Assembly: GCA_029851945.1 (NCBI GenBank)
Contig: JARKUZ010000050.1
Coordinates: 1 to 64,000, forward strand
Length of the DNA: 64,000 nt
Source of the DNA: Terrisporobacter sp.
GTDB taxonomy: Bacteria; Bacillota_A; Clostridia; Peptostreptococcales; Peptostreptococcaceae
Direction of reading: 5' to 3'
In this document: positions 27,583-36,198 of the stretch, piece after piece
How the letters are laid out: every line of letters begins with the position of its first letter
Position numbering within the stretch: position 1 is the first letter of the stretch
Notes under the pieces: model-generated
The model's database searches: none
What the model saw: the letters and a program-made list of their open reading frames with translations, nothing else
Told to the model about the DNA's origin: nothing
Position numbers and translations under genes: made by a program

Positions 27583-28899
27583 ATGAAATCACTTAAAGAT
27601 GCTATATCTTTGGATTATTTAGAGTATGATGTAAGCGAAGATATTAGTATCCATGAAGGAAGATTTTGTGTTTACTTATATAATAAAAAATATAAATGCT
27701 ACGGAAAAGTATTTTATAAGATGACGACTCCTATGTCAATTAACTTTAAAGGAAAAATTTTATCTAGAAAAGATTATGATGTAGACATAACATTAGACTA
27801 TGATAATGCGATACTTGAAGTTTATGGATACAAACCTATAAATGTTACAATTAGTTCTATAAATGATTTAATGTTAGAAGGTTATATTAATGATGGATTT
27901 ATAAAATCTAAAAATTATTTTGTCGATAGTATAGATTTTTATATTGTAAATCTTGATAGATATTCAGGAAAACTTATAATGTATGAAGATAAGTTATTCG
28001 CTGGGAGAATGGAATTTAATATTAATGATTATGAAGTAACCATTGATAAGAGATATGATTTTACAAAAGAATTAAATCATACCCTAAGAGATAAATCTGG
28101 TAGTATAATTACCCACATCGGACGTATAAAAAAGAAAGATGGTAGCTTGTTTAAGACTAATAACATAAACGATGTATTAGATAATATTTCTATGGCCCTT
28201 AGTTTTATGTGTGGTAGATATGTAGATATATGTATTGTGAAGGGATATGAACATGATAACAATATATTCAGATTATGTAGAGAATGTATGGTTAGTCCTT
28301 TTAGGTTTGTACCGAACTGGAGGGATACAATAGCCAATAATCATAACATAGAGAAATATATGACATTGATGTGTAAAAAACTAAATGATTTATACTATGG
28401 ACATGCAATCAGACAAGTTATTGATTGGTACATTGAGTCATTGGGTAATACTACTATTGAAAATAATATTATTTCCATGCAAATCGCACTAGAAACCCTA
28501 TCATATGTTGTTTTAGTAGAACAAAACAAAGTATTAACTGATGAGGAATTTGACCAAAACTTATCAGCTATAAATATAAGGATGCTTTTAAATAGTTGCA
28601 AAATTCCTATTGGAAAATTCGAATTATATTTGTTTGATGAATATATAGAAAATAAATTTATTGATGGAGTAGATTTAATTATTTATTTTAGAAATAAGAT
28701 AGTTCATCCAAGTAGAAAAAGAAATAAAGCAACTTTACATGTGGAAGATATGTGGAATATAATTCAAATTGCAATTAGATATGTGGAGCTAGTAATATTA
28801 TATATAATAGGGTATAAAGGAGAGTACTCTAACAGATTGAATGAAAGATCTTATGGAGAAGTAGAATTAGTGCCATGGAATTATTATAAGCATGATTGA
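27583..28899 (+). CDS. ApeA-like protein with C-terminal HEPN domain
   Basis: A 438-residue soluble protein. The first ~250 residues are beta-rich with a repeated strand pattern like the ApeA N-terminal domain. The C-terminal ~180 residues are helical and contain R370-N-K-I-V-H375, matching the HEPN RNase motif R-x4-6-H, and end in YKGEYSNRLNERSYGEVELVPW, a tail I associate with a widespread HEPN/ApeA-like family. HEPN proteins often cleave RNA in phage defence, and ApeA gives abortive infection. AAGGTGGAG precedes the ATG. The next gene starts 15 bp after the stop. The assignment is by pattern and not verified. Confidence 0.55.
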   Translation: MKSLKDAISLDYLEYDVSEDISIHEGRFCVYLYNKKYKCYGKVFYKMTTPMSINFKGKILSRKDYDVDITLDYDNAILEVYGYKPINVTISSINDLMLEGYINDGFIKSKNYFVDSIDFYIVNLDRYSGKLIMYEDKLFAGRMEFNINDYEVTIDKRYDFTKELNHTLRDKSGSIITHIGRIKKKDGSLFKTNNINDVLDNISMALSFMCGRYVDICIVKGYEHDNNIFRLCRECMVSPFRFVPNWRDTIANNHNIEKYMTLMCKKLNDLYYGHAIRQVIDWYIESLGNTTIENNIISMQIALETLSYVVLVEQNKVLTDEEFDQNLSAINIRMLLNSCKIPIGKFELYLFDEYIENKFIDGVDLIIYFRNKIVHPSRKRNKATLHVEDMWNIIQIAIRYVELVILYIIGYKGEYSNRLNERSYGEVELVPWNYYKHD

Positions 28900-28914
28900 G
28901 AAAGGACTGAAATT

Positions 28915-29265
28915 ATGAAATTTTATGGATATAAAAAATGTTCAACAGTAAAAAAAGCTAAAAAATGGCTACAAGAAAATAATATAAATTTTGAAGAAAT
29001 AGATTTAGTTGATACACCCCCAACTAGAGAAGAAATAAAAAGAATATATGAAGAAAGTGGACATGATTTAAAGAAGTTCTTTAATACAAGTGGTGTAAAA
29101 TATAGAGAATTAGGATTAAAAGATGTTGTAAAAACAGCAAGTGAAGATGAATTACTAGATTTACTTGCTAGTGATGGTAAATTAATAAAAAGACCTTTAT
29201 TAGTAGATAATAAAAAAGTACTTATAGGGTTTAAAGAAAACGAATATAAAGAAAACTTATTATAA
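28915..29265 (+). CDS. ArsC/Spx-family thioredoxin-fold protein
   Basis: A 116-residue protein of the arsenate reductase/Spx family. It has the N-terminal strand and active-site loop KFYGYKKCSTVKKAKKW with Cys9 but no second Cys three residues on, so not the CxxC of Spx. It also has the family FNTSGVKYRELGLKD and, near the C-terminus, LIKRPLLVDNKKVLIGF with the cis-Pro region. It could be a glutaredoxin-linked reductase or a regulator. It starts 15 bp after the HEPN-type gene (GAAAGGA site) and is probably co-transcribed with it. Confidence 0.85.
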   Translation: MKFYGYKKCSTVKKAKKWLQENNINFEEIDLVDTPPTREEIKRIYEESGHDLKKFFNTSGVKYRELGLKDVVKTASEDELLDLLASDGKLIKRPLLVDNKKVLIGFKENEYKENLL

Positions 29266-29300
29266 AAAAACTTCCTTAGTAAAACTAAGGAAGTTTTTTG
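29265..29300 (+). terminator. Terminator
   Basis: A 15-bp stem: AAAAAACTTCCTTAG (29265-29279) with CTAAGGAAGTTTTTT (29285-29299). Confidence 0.9.
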
Positions 29301-29372
29301 TTATTTTGAAAAGACAATAAAAATTAATATTAAGAGATTAACTTTATTTTTATGAAAAAATATAAATTGTCC

Positions 29373-29400
29373 TTGACATGTATTAGTAAAACAGTATTAA
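29373..29400 (+). promoter_or_regulatory. Promoter of the broken GntR gene
   Basis: A consensus TTGACA (29373-29378) with a 16-bp spacer leads to TATTAA (29395-29400), 18 bp before the remnant's start codon. The promoter appears intact although the gene is not. Confidence 0.6.
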
Positions 29401-29418
29401 AGATAAGTAGGTAAAATT

Positions 29419-29722
29419 TTGAACATAGTCATAAGTAATTCTTCTGCAATTCCACTTTATAAACAAATACAAAATCAAATTAAATCACAAATTCTAAGTG
29501 GAGAACTAGATAAAGATCAAATACTTCCTTCGGTCACTAGTTAAGGAATTGAAGGTAAGTATAATAACTACAAAACGAGCCTATGAAGAGTTAGAAAAAG
29601 AAGGTTATATAGTAACTGTTCCAGGAAAAGGCAGTTTTGTAGGAACTCAGAGTAAAGAAAGATTAAAAGAAGCTGACCTTTATGAGATCGAAAGTAAATT
29701 TTTCTATAGAATGTATATTTAA
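29419..29722 (+). pseudogene. Frameshifted GntR-family (YtrA-type) regulator
   Basis: From a TTG start the frame reads NIVISNSSAIPLYKQIQNQ... to ILPSVTS and stops. A second frame picks up directly with RSLVKELKVSIITTKRAYEE and continues through PGKGSFVG. Together they are the N-terminal winged helix of a YtrA-type GntR regulator. The join lacks about 5 nt, apparently between two CGGT repeats. The usual C-terminal tail is also replaced by sequence leading into the membrane frame at 29682. Confidence 0.8.
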
Positions 29723-29918
29723 TATTTTAATGATAATTATGACAGGTGTTTTATTTTGGATAATATATGTACTAGCGATTAAGCTTAATGTGGAGGAGTA
29801 TATACTAATAGATTACAAAACTAATTTATATATGGGTGTAATGATGTTTATTATTTGGGTTTCGGTTTTTATACCTGTCATATTAAGATTAGGTATTAAA
29901 AATCAAGATTTGCTATGA
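29682..29918 (+). CDS. Small two-helix membrane protein, possibly 5'-truncated
   Basis: A 78-residue frame with two hydrophobic segments (FNILMIIMTGVLFWIIYVLA; MGVMMFIIWVSVFIPVIL). Its first ATG lies inside the GntR remnant and has no good ribosome site, so the true 5' end may have been lost in the event that damaged that gene. Its stop overlaps the next start (ATGA). YtrA-type regulators usually precede an ABC transporter; no ATPase gene is present. It may be a remnant. Confidence 0.35.
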   Translation: MRSKVNFSIECIFNILMIIMTGVLFWIIYVLAIKLNVEEYILIDYKTNLYMGVMMFIIWVSVFIPVILRLGIKNQDLL

Positions 29919-30118
29919 CGTTAATTTTTATGATAACAATTATTCCATATTTTGGTATAATATCTATAGAAGAACGTGAAACTGTATGTGATATATTTTA
30001 TAAAATAAGTCAAGTAGATAGAGATATTTTATCAATATTATTAAGGGTCATGATACTTATAATATCATATTTTATAAGTTTAAAATTATACAATAATAAA
30101 GAAGTTATAAATTCTTAG
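29915..30118 (+). CDS. Small two-helix membrane protein
   Basis: A 67-residue frame beginning at an ATG that overlaps the previous stop by 4 bases, typical of translational coupling. Two hydrophobic segments flank a charged loop (SIEERETVCDIFYKISQVDRD). I do not recognise the family. It could be the second half of a membrane protein split by a frameshift. A terminator follows at once. Confidence 0.35.
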   Translation: MTLIFMITIIPYFGIISIEERETVCDIFYKISQVDRDILSILLRVMILIISYFISLKLYNNKEVINS

Positions 30119-30122
30119 AATA

Positions 30123-30157
30123 AAAAAATCCTAATCAAAATTTGATTAGGATTTTTT
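30123..30157. terminator. Bidirectional terminator
   Basis: AAAAAATCCTAATCAAA pairs with TTTGATTAGGATTTTTT (30141-30157), between convergent genes. Confidence 0.85.
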
Positions 30158-30167
30158 ATAAATAAGA

Positions 30168-31520
30168 CTATGCTATTTTATCTATATTAGAATCATCATT
30201 GCTAGCTTGTTTTTGAGCTAAGCTATAAAGTGGTAGGCCTATTAATGTTATTAATACACCACCTATAGATACTAGAGTATTTATCAAACCAGCAAAAAAT
30301 AATTGGTTAATTACTACAAATAATCCACCAGCTATAGCTATTATAGGTATTATTGGATATAGTGGAACTTTATAAGGTCTATTTAAATCTGGTTGAGTTT
30401 TTCTAAGTTTCATAACACCAAGGAATGTTAAAACATAGAAAGACCAAACAGCAAACATAGATAAATCACTTAATAAGTTGAATTGTCCAGATAATGCATA
30501 TAAAGCTGAAATAACACCCATAACTAAAGTTGCATTAGCAGGAACACCGTTTTTATTTAAAGCTCCTATATATCTATATCCTGGTAATGATTTTTGCTTA
30601 CCTAAAGTGAAAAGGATTCTTGGTCCAGTTAATAAATACCCATTTATACATCCGAAGACTGAGATTAATATACCTATAGTAATTATTTTACCACCCATAG
30701 GTCCAAAAATTACTTCTGCAACTGCTGAAGCAGGAGAAGCATAATTGGCTAATTCGTTGGCAGGTAAAACCCAAAGATAAGCTAAGTTTATAGTTATGTA
30801 TACAGCCATAACTAAAGATAAACCACCAACTATAGCTCTAGGTAAATCTTTTCCAGGATTTTTCATTTCACCAGCTAGTGTACCAACATTTATCCAGCCA
30901 TCATAAGCAAATAATATAGAAATTAAAACTTGTCCTATAACAGATCCTGGTGATAAACCATCACCTACTAAAGGTGTAGTTATAGGGTTGTTGCCATTTC
31001 CTTTTATAAAACCAAATAATATTATTAAAACAAGAGGAACTAATTTAGCTATAGTAGATATTGTTTGTATCATACCACTAGTTTTTGAACCAAAAGTATT
31101 TAAAACACTAATTAATAGTATAGTTCCTACTGTTACAGGAATAACTAAAGCATCATTTCCTAAAAGTATAGCACTTTGGCTACCAAACATAACTGCAACG
31201 GCAGCTATTGTTGCTGGGAAGAATAAAACTGATTGCATCCAGCCAGTTAATACTCCTAATTTTTTACCATAAATTTCTTCGATGTATACCATCATACCAC
31301 CAGTTTTAGGTATTGCAGCTGAAACTTCTGCTGCAGTTAAACCAGCAGCTATTGTCATAACACCAGCTATAACCCACGCTAACATACCAAGACCTGGAGC
31401 ACCACCAGTTATAGTATAAACGGCTTGAGGTTTAAAGAATACTCCACCACCTATTACCATACCTATAACTGTTGATAATGCAGCGGCAAGTCCTAAGTTT
31501 TTTTGTAATTTTTGACTCAT
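30168..31520 (-). CDS. APC-superfamily amino acid permease
   Basis: An integral membrane protein of 450 residues with about twelve hydrophobic segments. The first helix has the unwound substrate motif VIGMVIGGGVFFKPQAVY, and helix 6 contains ILFAYDGWINVGTLAGEMKNPGKDLPRAI, both typical of the LAT/SteT-like branch of the APC family that exchanges neutral amino acids. AAAGGAAAAATAAGTT precedes the ATG. It stands alone, and the substrate cannot be named from sequence. Confidence 0.85.
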   Translation of the reverse strand: MSQKLQKNLGLAAALSTVIGMVIGGGVFFKPQAVYTITGGAPGLGMLAWVIAGVMTIAAGLTAAEVSAAIPKTGGMMVYIEEIYGKKLGVLTGWMQSVLFFPATIAAVAVMFGSQSAILLGNDALVIPVTVGTILLISVLNTFGSKTSGMIQTISTIAKLVPLVLIILFGFIKGNGNNPITTPLVGDGLSPGSVIGQVLISILFAYDGWINVGTLAGEMKNPGKDLPRAIVGGLSLVMAVYITINLAYLWVLPANELANYASPASAVAEVIFGPMGGKIITIGILISVFGCINGYLLTGPRILFTLGKQKSLPGYRYIGALNKNGVPANATLVMGVISALYALSGQFNLLSDLSMFAVWSFYVLTFLGVMKLRKTQPDLNRPYKVPLYPIIPIIAIAGGLFVVINQLFFAGLINTLVSIGGVLITLIGLPLYSLAQKQASNDDSNIDKIA

Positions 31521-31622
31521 AACTTATTTTTCCTTTCGAATAATTATTTGTAAGTAAATTATTTCTAGCATCTTATTCTAAGACGGCTTTTAATAATACT
31601 TCATTATTATATATTCATGAGT

Positions 31623-31664
31623 AAAAATTAACAATATATTTTTTTAAATATATTGTTAATTTTT
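31623..31664. terminator. 19-bp perfect inverted repeat in a divergent intergenic region
   Basis: The arms at 31623-31641 and 31646-31664 (core TTAACAATATATTT) enclose TTTT, with T tracts in both outgoing directions. It lies between the divergent permease and alanine racemase starts, where no gene needs a terminator. It may therefore end an unannotated short transcript or act as an attenuator. The rest of this 418-bp spacer shows nothing recognisable. Confidence 0.5.
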
Positions 31665-31938
31665 TATAACAATAAGATATATTTAAATATTATAAATTAC
31701 TTTTAAAATTGTAGTGAAAATACAAATATCCACTTACTTAATATATTAATTAATATTTCTAAAAGAATATATTTTATGTATAAATAAATAAAAGTGTATA
31801 TGGATAAAAATGGAACATTTTGTGTATCGTGAATAAAATAATTTAATGATATATTAGTAATTGTATATATTAATTTATTGTAAAAGATATATAGTAAAGA
31901 TATAATGTGATTAATTAAAAGATTTATTGGAGGTAAAT

Positions 31939-33093
31939 ATGGACATTAAATCAGGATGTTGGGCTGAAGTAAATTTAGACAATATAGGCTATAATTTGCA
32001 AGAAATAAAGAAATCTTTAGACTCTGAAATGAAAATATGTTGTGTAGTAAAAGCAGATGCATATGGAAGTGGATCAGTTCAAGTTGCAAAATATTTAGAA
32101 AAACAAAATGTGGATTTTCTATCAGTAGCAAGAATAGAAGAAGCTTTAGAACTTCGAAAAAATAATATTAAATTGCCTATTTTATGCATGGGATATATTG
32201 ATATATCTATGATAAAGGAGGCTATTATAAATAATATATCTCTTACAGTATATAATGTGAATTATGCTAAAGAAGTAGATAGGTTTGCTAGCTTATTAAA
32301 TAAGAAAGCTAATATACATGTAAAGATAGATAGTGGAATGAGTAGATTAGGTTTTTTAGCTTTAGAGTCGATAGAACCTATAAAAGAAATCTATAAGCTT
32401 AATAATTTAAATATAGAAGGTATCTATACTCATTTTGCAAAAGCTGATGAAAAAGACAAATCAGATACATTAGAACAGCTAAATAAATTCAAGTTTGTAA
32501 TAGATAAGTTAAATACTTTAAATATAAATATACCATTAAAACATGTAGCAAATAGTGCAGCTGTATTAGATTTAAAAGATGAATTATTCAATATGGTTAG
32601 AGTAGGAATTATTTTATATGGATATTATCCATCAGATGAAGTTGATATGGATAATATTAAATTAAAACCGTGTTTAAAATTAAAGTCTACAGTTACAAAC
32701 GTAAAAATAGTAGATGAAAATGTATGTGTAAGTTATGGATATACATACAAGACTTCTGAAAAAACAAAAATAGTTACTATATCTATTGGTTATGCAGATG
32801 GGTTTAATAGAATTCAGCATAATCCAAAAGTATTTATAAATGGATATATACTTGATATAGTTGGTAGAATTTGTATGGATCAATGTATGGCCAAAGCACC
32901 TATTGATGCTGAAATATCTGTAGGGAATGAAGTTATAGTAATAGATAATGATATTCCTCAACTTTCTGTAGAAGAACATGCAAGAAGAAATGATACTATT
33001 AATTATGAAATTTTATGCATGATTAATAGAAGAGTTACAAGAATTTATAAAGAGAATAATAAAACTTATTCTATAAATTATTTATCAAATTAA
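31939..33093 (+). CDS. alr: Alanine racemase
   Basis: A PLP enzyme of 384 residues making D-alanine for peptidoglycan, or in spore formers limiting alanine germination. The PLP lysine sits in VVKADAYGSG near residue 36. The phosphate/PLP-binding RLGF, HVANSAAV and RVGIILYGYYP follow, and the second catalytic Tyr lies in SYGYTYKT, with GRICMDQCM after it. The ATG at 31939 has GGAGG immediately upstream; a TTG 12 bases earlier overlaps that site. It is monocistronic with its own terminator. Confidence 0.9.
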   Translation: MDIKSGCWAEVNLDNIGYNLQEIKKSLDSEMKICCVVKADAYGSGSVQVAKYLEKQNVDFLSVARIEEALELRKNNIKLPILCMGYIDISMIKEAIINNISLTVYNVNYAKEVDRFASLLNKKANIHVKIDSGMSRLGFLALESIEPIKEIYKLNNLNIEGIYTHFAKADEKDKSDTLEQLNKFKFVIDKLNTLNINIPLKHVANSAAVLDLKDELFNMVRVGIILYGYYPSDEVDMDNIKLKPCLKLKSTVTNVKIVDENVCVSYGYTYKTSEKTKIVTISIGYADGFNRIQHNPKVFINGYILDIVGRICMDQCMAKAPIDAEISVGNEVIVIDNDIPQLSVEEHARRNDTINYEILCMINRRVTRIYKENNKTYSINYLSN

Positions 33094-33118
33094 AATGAGG
33101 TTAATAGCCTCATTTTTT
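33092..33118 (+). terminator. Terminator after alr
   Basis: AAAATGAGG pairs with CCTCATTTT (33108-33116), followed by T. Confidence 0.8.
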
Positions 33119-33193
33119 AATTTTAAATTTGATTTATTAAAAATCTTTATATATACTAGAGTAGATAAATTATTTTGAGGGGATTGAAAATAG

Positions 33194-33997
33194 ATGGAAG
33201 CTGCGATAAATGATAAATTAAATGAATTAAAAAGGAATTTAAAAGAAATGGGGAGCATATCTATTGCTTATTCTGGAGGAGTAGATAGTAATTTTTTATT
33301 AAAAGTTGCAAAAGATACTCTTGGAGAAGAAAATGTATTTGCTATTACAATAAGTGCTATGATGCATTCAAGTAGAGAAATTGAAGAGGCAATTAGTTAT
33401 GCGAAAGAATATGAAGTAAATCATTTATTATATAAAGTAGATAATTTGGATTTAAAAGAATTTACTGAGAATGGACCTCTTAGATGTTATTATTGTAAGA
33501 AATTTATTTTTAGTAAAATAAAAGAAATAGCTAATGAACATAATATTAAATATATACTTGATGGTACTAATTTAAGTGATTTGGATGATTACAGACCAGG
33601 AATTAAGGCTTTAGAGGAACTTAGTATAATAAGTCCATTAAAAGATAGTAAATTAACTAAAGATGAAATTAGAATATTATCAAAAGAATTAAATATATCT
33701 ACATATAAAAAACCTTCTTTTTCATGTCTAGCAACTAGAATACCTGTATATCATGAGATTACAAAGGAGAAGTTAAAAATGATAGAAGAAGGAGAAAACT
33801 TTTTACAAGATAATAATTTTAATCAATATAGAGTAAGATTGCACAATAATATGGCAAGAATCGAAGTTGATAAAAAAGAAATAAATAAATTCTTTAGTGA
33901 AGAAATGATAAATAAAATAAATTTAAAGTTTAAAGAAATTGGATTTAAACATGTTACTTTAGATTTAGAAGGTTATCAAATGGGAAGTATGAATTAA
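33194..33997 (+). CDS. larE: LarE-like ATP-dependent sulfur transferase
   Basis: A PP-loop ATPase of 267 residues, the LarE length. SIAYSGGVDSNFLL is the ATP pyrophosphatase loop near residue 22, RCYYCKKFIF supplies two cysteines near residue 98, and SFSCLATRIPV the third near residue 177. LarE inserts sulfur into the pincer nickel cofactor of lactate racemase, and versions with three cysteines are thought to carry a [4Fe-4S] cluster. No larA, larB or larC is in the window, so the cofactor target is unlinked. GAGGGGATTG precedes the start. The methyltransferase gene follows after 14 bp. Confidence 0.8.
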   Translation: MEAAINDKLNELKRNLKEMGSISIAYSGGVDSNFLLKVAKDTLGEENVFAITISAMMHSSREIEEAISYAKEYEVNHLLYKVDNLDLKEFTENGPLRCYYCKKFIFSKIKEIANEHNIKYILDGTNLSDLDDYRPGIKALEELSIISPLKDSKLTKDEIRILSKELNISTYKKPSFSCLATRIPVYHEITKEKLKMIEEGENFLQDNNFNQYRVRLHNNMARIEVDKKEINKFFSEEMINKINLKFKEIGFKHVTLDLEGYQMGSMN

Positions 33998-34011
33998 CAT
34001 AGGAGGAAGAA

Positions 34012-35160
34012 ATGAAAAACTATACTTTAATAACACCATGTTTCTTTGGTGTGGAAAAAATGTTAGCAAGAGAAATAAAAGATCTTGGCTATGAAATAAT
34101 AAAAACAGAAGATGGAAGAGTTACATATAAAGCAGATGAATATGGAATTGCAAAATCAAATATTTATCTTAGATGTGCAGAAAGAGTACATTTAAAAGTA
34201 GCTGAATTTGAAGCTAGAAGTTTTGATGAGCTATTTGAAGGTACTAAAAGAATAAACTGGGCAAAATATATTCCATATGGTGGAGAATTCCCTATATCAA
34301 AAGCATCATCTATAAAATCCAAATTATATTCTATACCAGATATACAGTCTATAGTTAAAAAAGCTGTAGTTGAAAGTTTAAAGAAAAGTTATTTAGAAAC
34401 AGGAATGATAAAAGAAGATAAAGAAAAATATCCAATTTATGTTTTTATACATAAAGATAAAGTAACTTTAACAATAGATACTTCAGGTACTGCTCTTCAT
34501 AAAAGAGGATATAGAGAAAAAGCTAATAAAGCACCTATTAGAGAAACTTTAGCCGCAGCAATTATGGATTTAGTTCCTTGGAGACCAGGTAGAACTTTAA
34601 TAGACCCAATGTGTGGTTCAGGAACTCTTTTAATAGAGGCTGCTATGAAGGGAATAAATATGGCACCAGGATTAAATAGAGAATTTATATCTGAGAAATG
34701 GAGAACTATGGATAAAAAAATCTGGTGGGATGTAAGAAGGGAAGCTTATGACAAAATAGATAATGATATAGAATTTAAAATCTATGGATATGACATAGAC
34801 GAAGAAGCACTTGAAATTGCAAAAGAAAATGCTGAAATAGCAGGTGTAGAAGATTATATAGTATTTAAACATAAAAATGCATTAGATTTTACTAGTGATG
34901 AAGAATATGGATTTATTGTAACGAATCCTCCATATGGAGAAAGATTAGAAGATGCTGATACTGTAAAAATGCTCTATAAGCAATTAGGATATGTATTTAG
35001 AAAACTTAAAAATTGGTCTTATTATTTAATAACTTCATATGAAGACTTTGAAAATGAGTTTGGTCAAGAGGCAACTAAAAGAAGGAAATTATATAATGGT
35101 ATGCTAAAAAGTAATTTATACCAATATATAGGACCAAGACCACCTAAAAATAATAAATAA
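34012..35160 (+). CDS. THUMP-domain rRNA methyltransferase (RlmL/YpsC-like)
   Basis: A class I SAM-dependent RNA methyltransferase of 382 residues. It has an N-terminal ferredoxin-like and THUMP domain (~1-155), then the Rossmann domain with LIDPMCGSGTLLIEAAM (SAM motif I) near residue 205, YGYDIDEEALEIA, and the catalytic TNPPYGERL near residue 305. By family it makes N2-methylguanosine in 23S rRNA. AGGAGGAAGAA precedes the ATG. It follows the LarE-like gene by 14 bp, so they form an operon. Confidence 0.88.
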   Translation: MKNYTLITPCFFGVEKMLAREIKDLGYEIIKTEDGRVTYKADEYGIAKSNIYLRCAERVHLKVAEFEARSFDELFEGTKRINWAKYIPYGGEFPISKASSIKSKLYSIPDIQSIVKKAVVESLKKSYLETGMIKEDKEKYPIYVFIHKDKVTLTIDTSGTALHKRGYREKANKAPIRETLAAAIMDLVPWRPGRTLIDPMCGSGTLLIEAAMKGINMAPGLNREFISEKWRTMDKKIWWDVRREAYDKIDNDIEFKIYGYDIDEEALEIAKENAEIAGVEDYIVFKHKNALDFTSDEEYGFIVTNPPYGERLEDADTVKMLYKQLGYVFRKLKNWSYYLITSYEDFENEFGQEATKRRKLYNGMLKSNLYQYIGPRPPKNNK

Positions 35161-35231
35161 TTTAAAAATAATCAATATATTCCCTTAAATTGAATATATA
35201 TTATAGTAAGTAGATTTAAGGGGGTGTAATT

Positions 35232-35993
35232 TTGTTTAATAATAGAAATAACTTTAGAAGAAGTGTAAAGCATAAGCAACCTAAAAATACGAAGAAAACT
35301 CCTCAATATGTGGAAGATTATAACGAAGTTATATTAAATGACTTAGTTGATGAAAATAAAGTTGATGAAGTGAATGCTGAAGAAGAACCAGCAAGGAAGG
35401 CTAAGAAAAAGAAAGGGATTAACTTGACATTAGCTAATAAGAAAAAATCTACAACAACTGAATCTAATAAAAAATCAAGACCTTCAGATAAAAAACACAA
35501 AAAATATGAACCAGAAGAGATTATAGAAATTGATAATAAAAAAGAAGAATCCAAGTCTCAACAAACATCACAGCAAAATGTAAAATCAAAGAAAAAGAAT
35601 TCAAAACAGAGTAAATTTCAATCTAAAAAGAATTCAAATAAAAAAACTCAAAGTGAACCACAGGAAGAAAGCATGAAGAAAACTCATCATAAGTCATCAA
35701 AGAAACATTCTATTGAAAATAAAGAAGAAAATCATAAGAAGCATAATAAAAGAAGAGTAAAAAAAGAAGAAGAAAAAGTTAATCTTAGCTCTTTAGAAGA
35801 TGAAAATATAGCAAATGAAGAAGTAAATGAAGTACCTGAAGAAATTGTTGACTTAGGAGTGTTTAGAAATATAAGTAGTGAAGAAATAGAAAGAAAAGAT
35901 ACACAAGAAATAGAGAATGATATGGCAAAAGAAGATAGTGAACATAAGTTTAATAATATCGTATGGTCAGACGATAGTTTTCCAAAGGATTAA
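35232..35993 (+). CDS. Low-complexity Lys/Glu/Ser-rich protein
   Basis: A 253-residue, probably disordered protein. Residues ~50-190 are dominated by Lys, Ser, Gln, Asn and His with poly-lysine clusters, while the ends are acidic (NDLVDENKVDEVNAEEEP; ENDMAKEDSE). There is no signal peptide, membrane helix or known domain. The start is TTG with AAGGGGGTG upstream. It lies 71 bp after the rRNA methyltransferase and before a terminator, so read-through co-expression is possible. The very basic middle suggests RNA, DNA or polyanion binding, which is only an inference. Confidence 0.6.
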   Translation: MFNNRNNFRRSVKHKQPKNTKKTPQYVEDYNEVILNDLVDENKVDEVNAEEEPARKAKKKKGINLTLANKKKSTTTESNKKSRPSDKKHKKYEPEEIIEIDNKKEESKSQQTSQQNVKSKKKNSKQSKFQSKKNSNKKTQSEPQEESMKKTHHKSSKKHSIENKEENHKKHNKRRVKKEEEKVNLSSLEDENIANEEVNEVPEEIVDLGVFRNISSEEIERKDTQEIENDMAKEDSEHKFNNIVWSDDSFPKD

Positions 35994-35994
35994 T

Positions 35995-36058
35995 AAAAAA
36001 GCTAAATCAATATGATAATTAGTACTATACTAAATATCAGTTGGTTTAGCTTTTTATT
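35995..36058 (+). terminator. Terminator
   Basis: AAAAAGCTAAA-TCAA pairs with TTG-TTTAGCTTTTT (36041-36055), with a 30-nt loop. Confidence 0.75.
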
Positions 36059-36198
36059 TTTAATAAAATTTAAAAGGTATATAATTTACATAAATATTAG
36101 TTCATATCTTGTGTTAGAATATAATAAGGCTTAGTTGTTATACTAATCTTTTAATTTAATAAAATTTATGTATAATAAAAATAGAAAGAGTGATTTGA

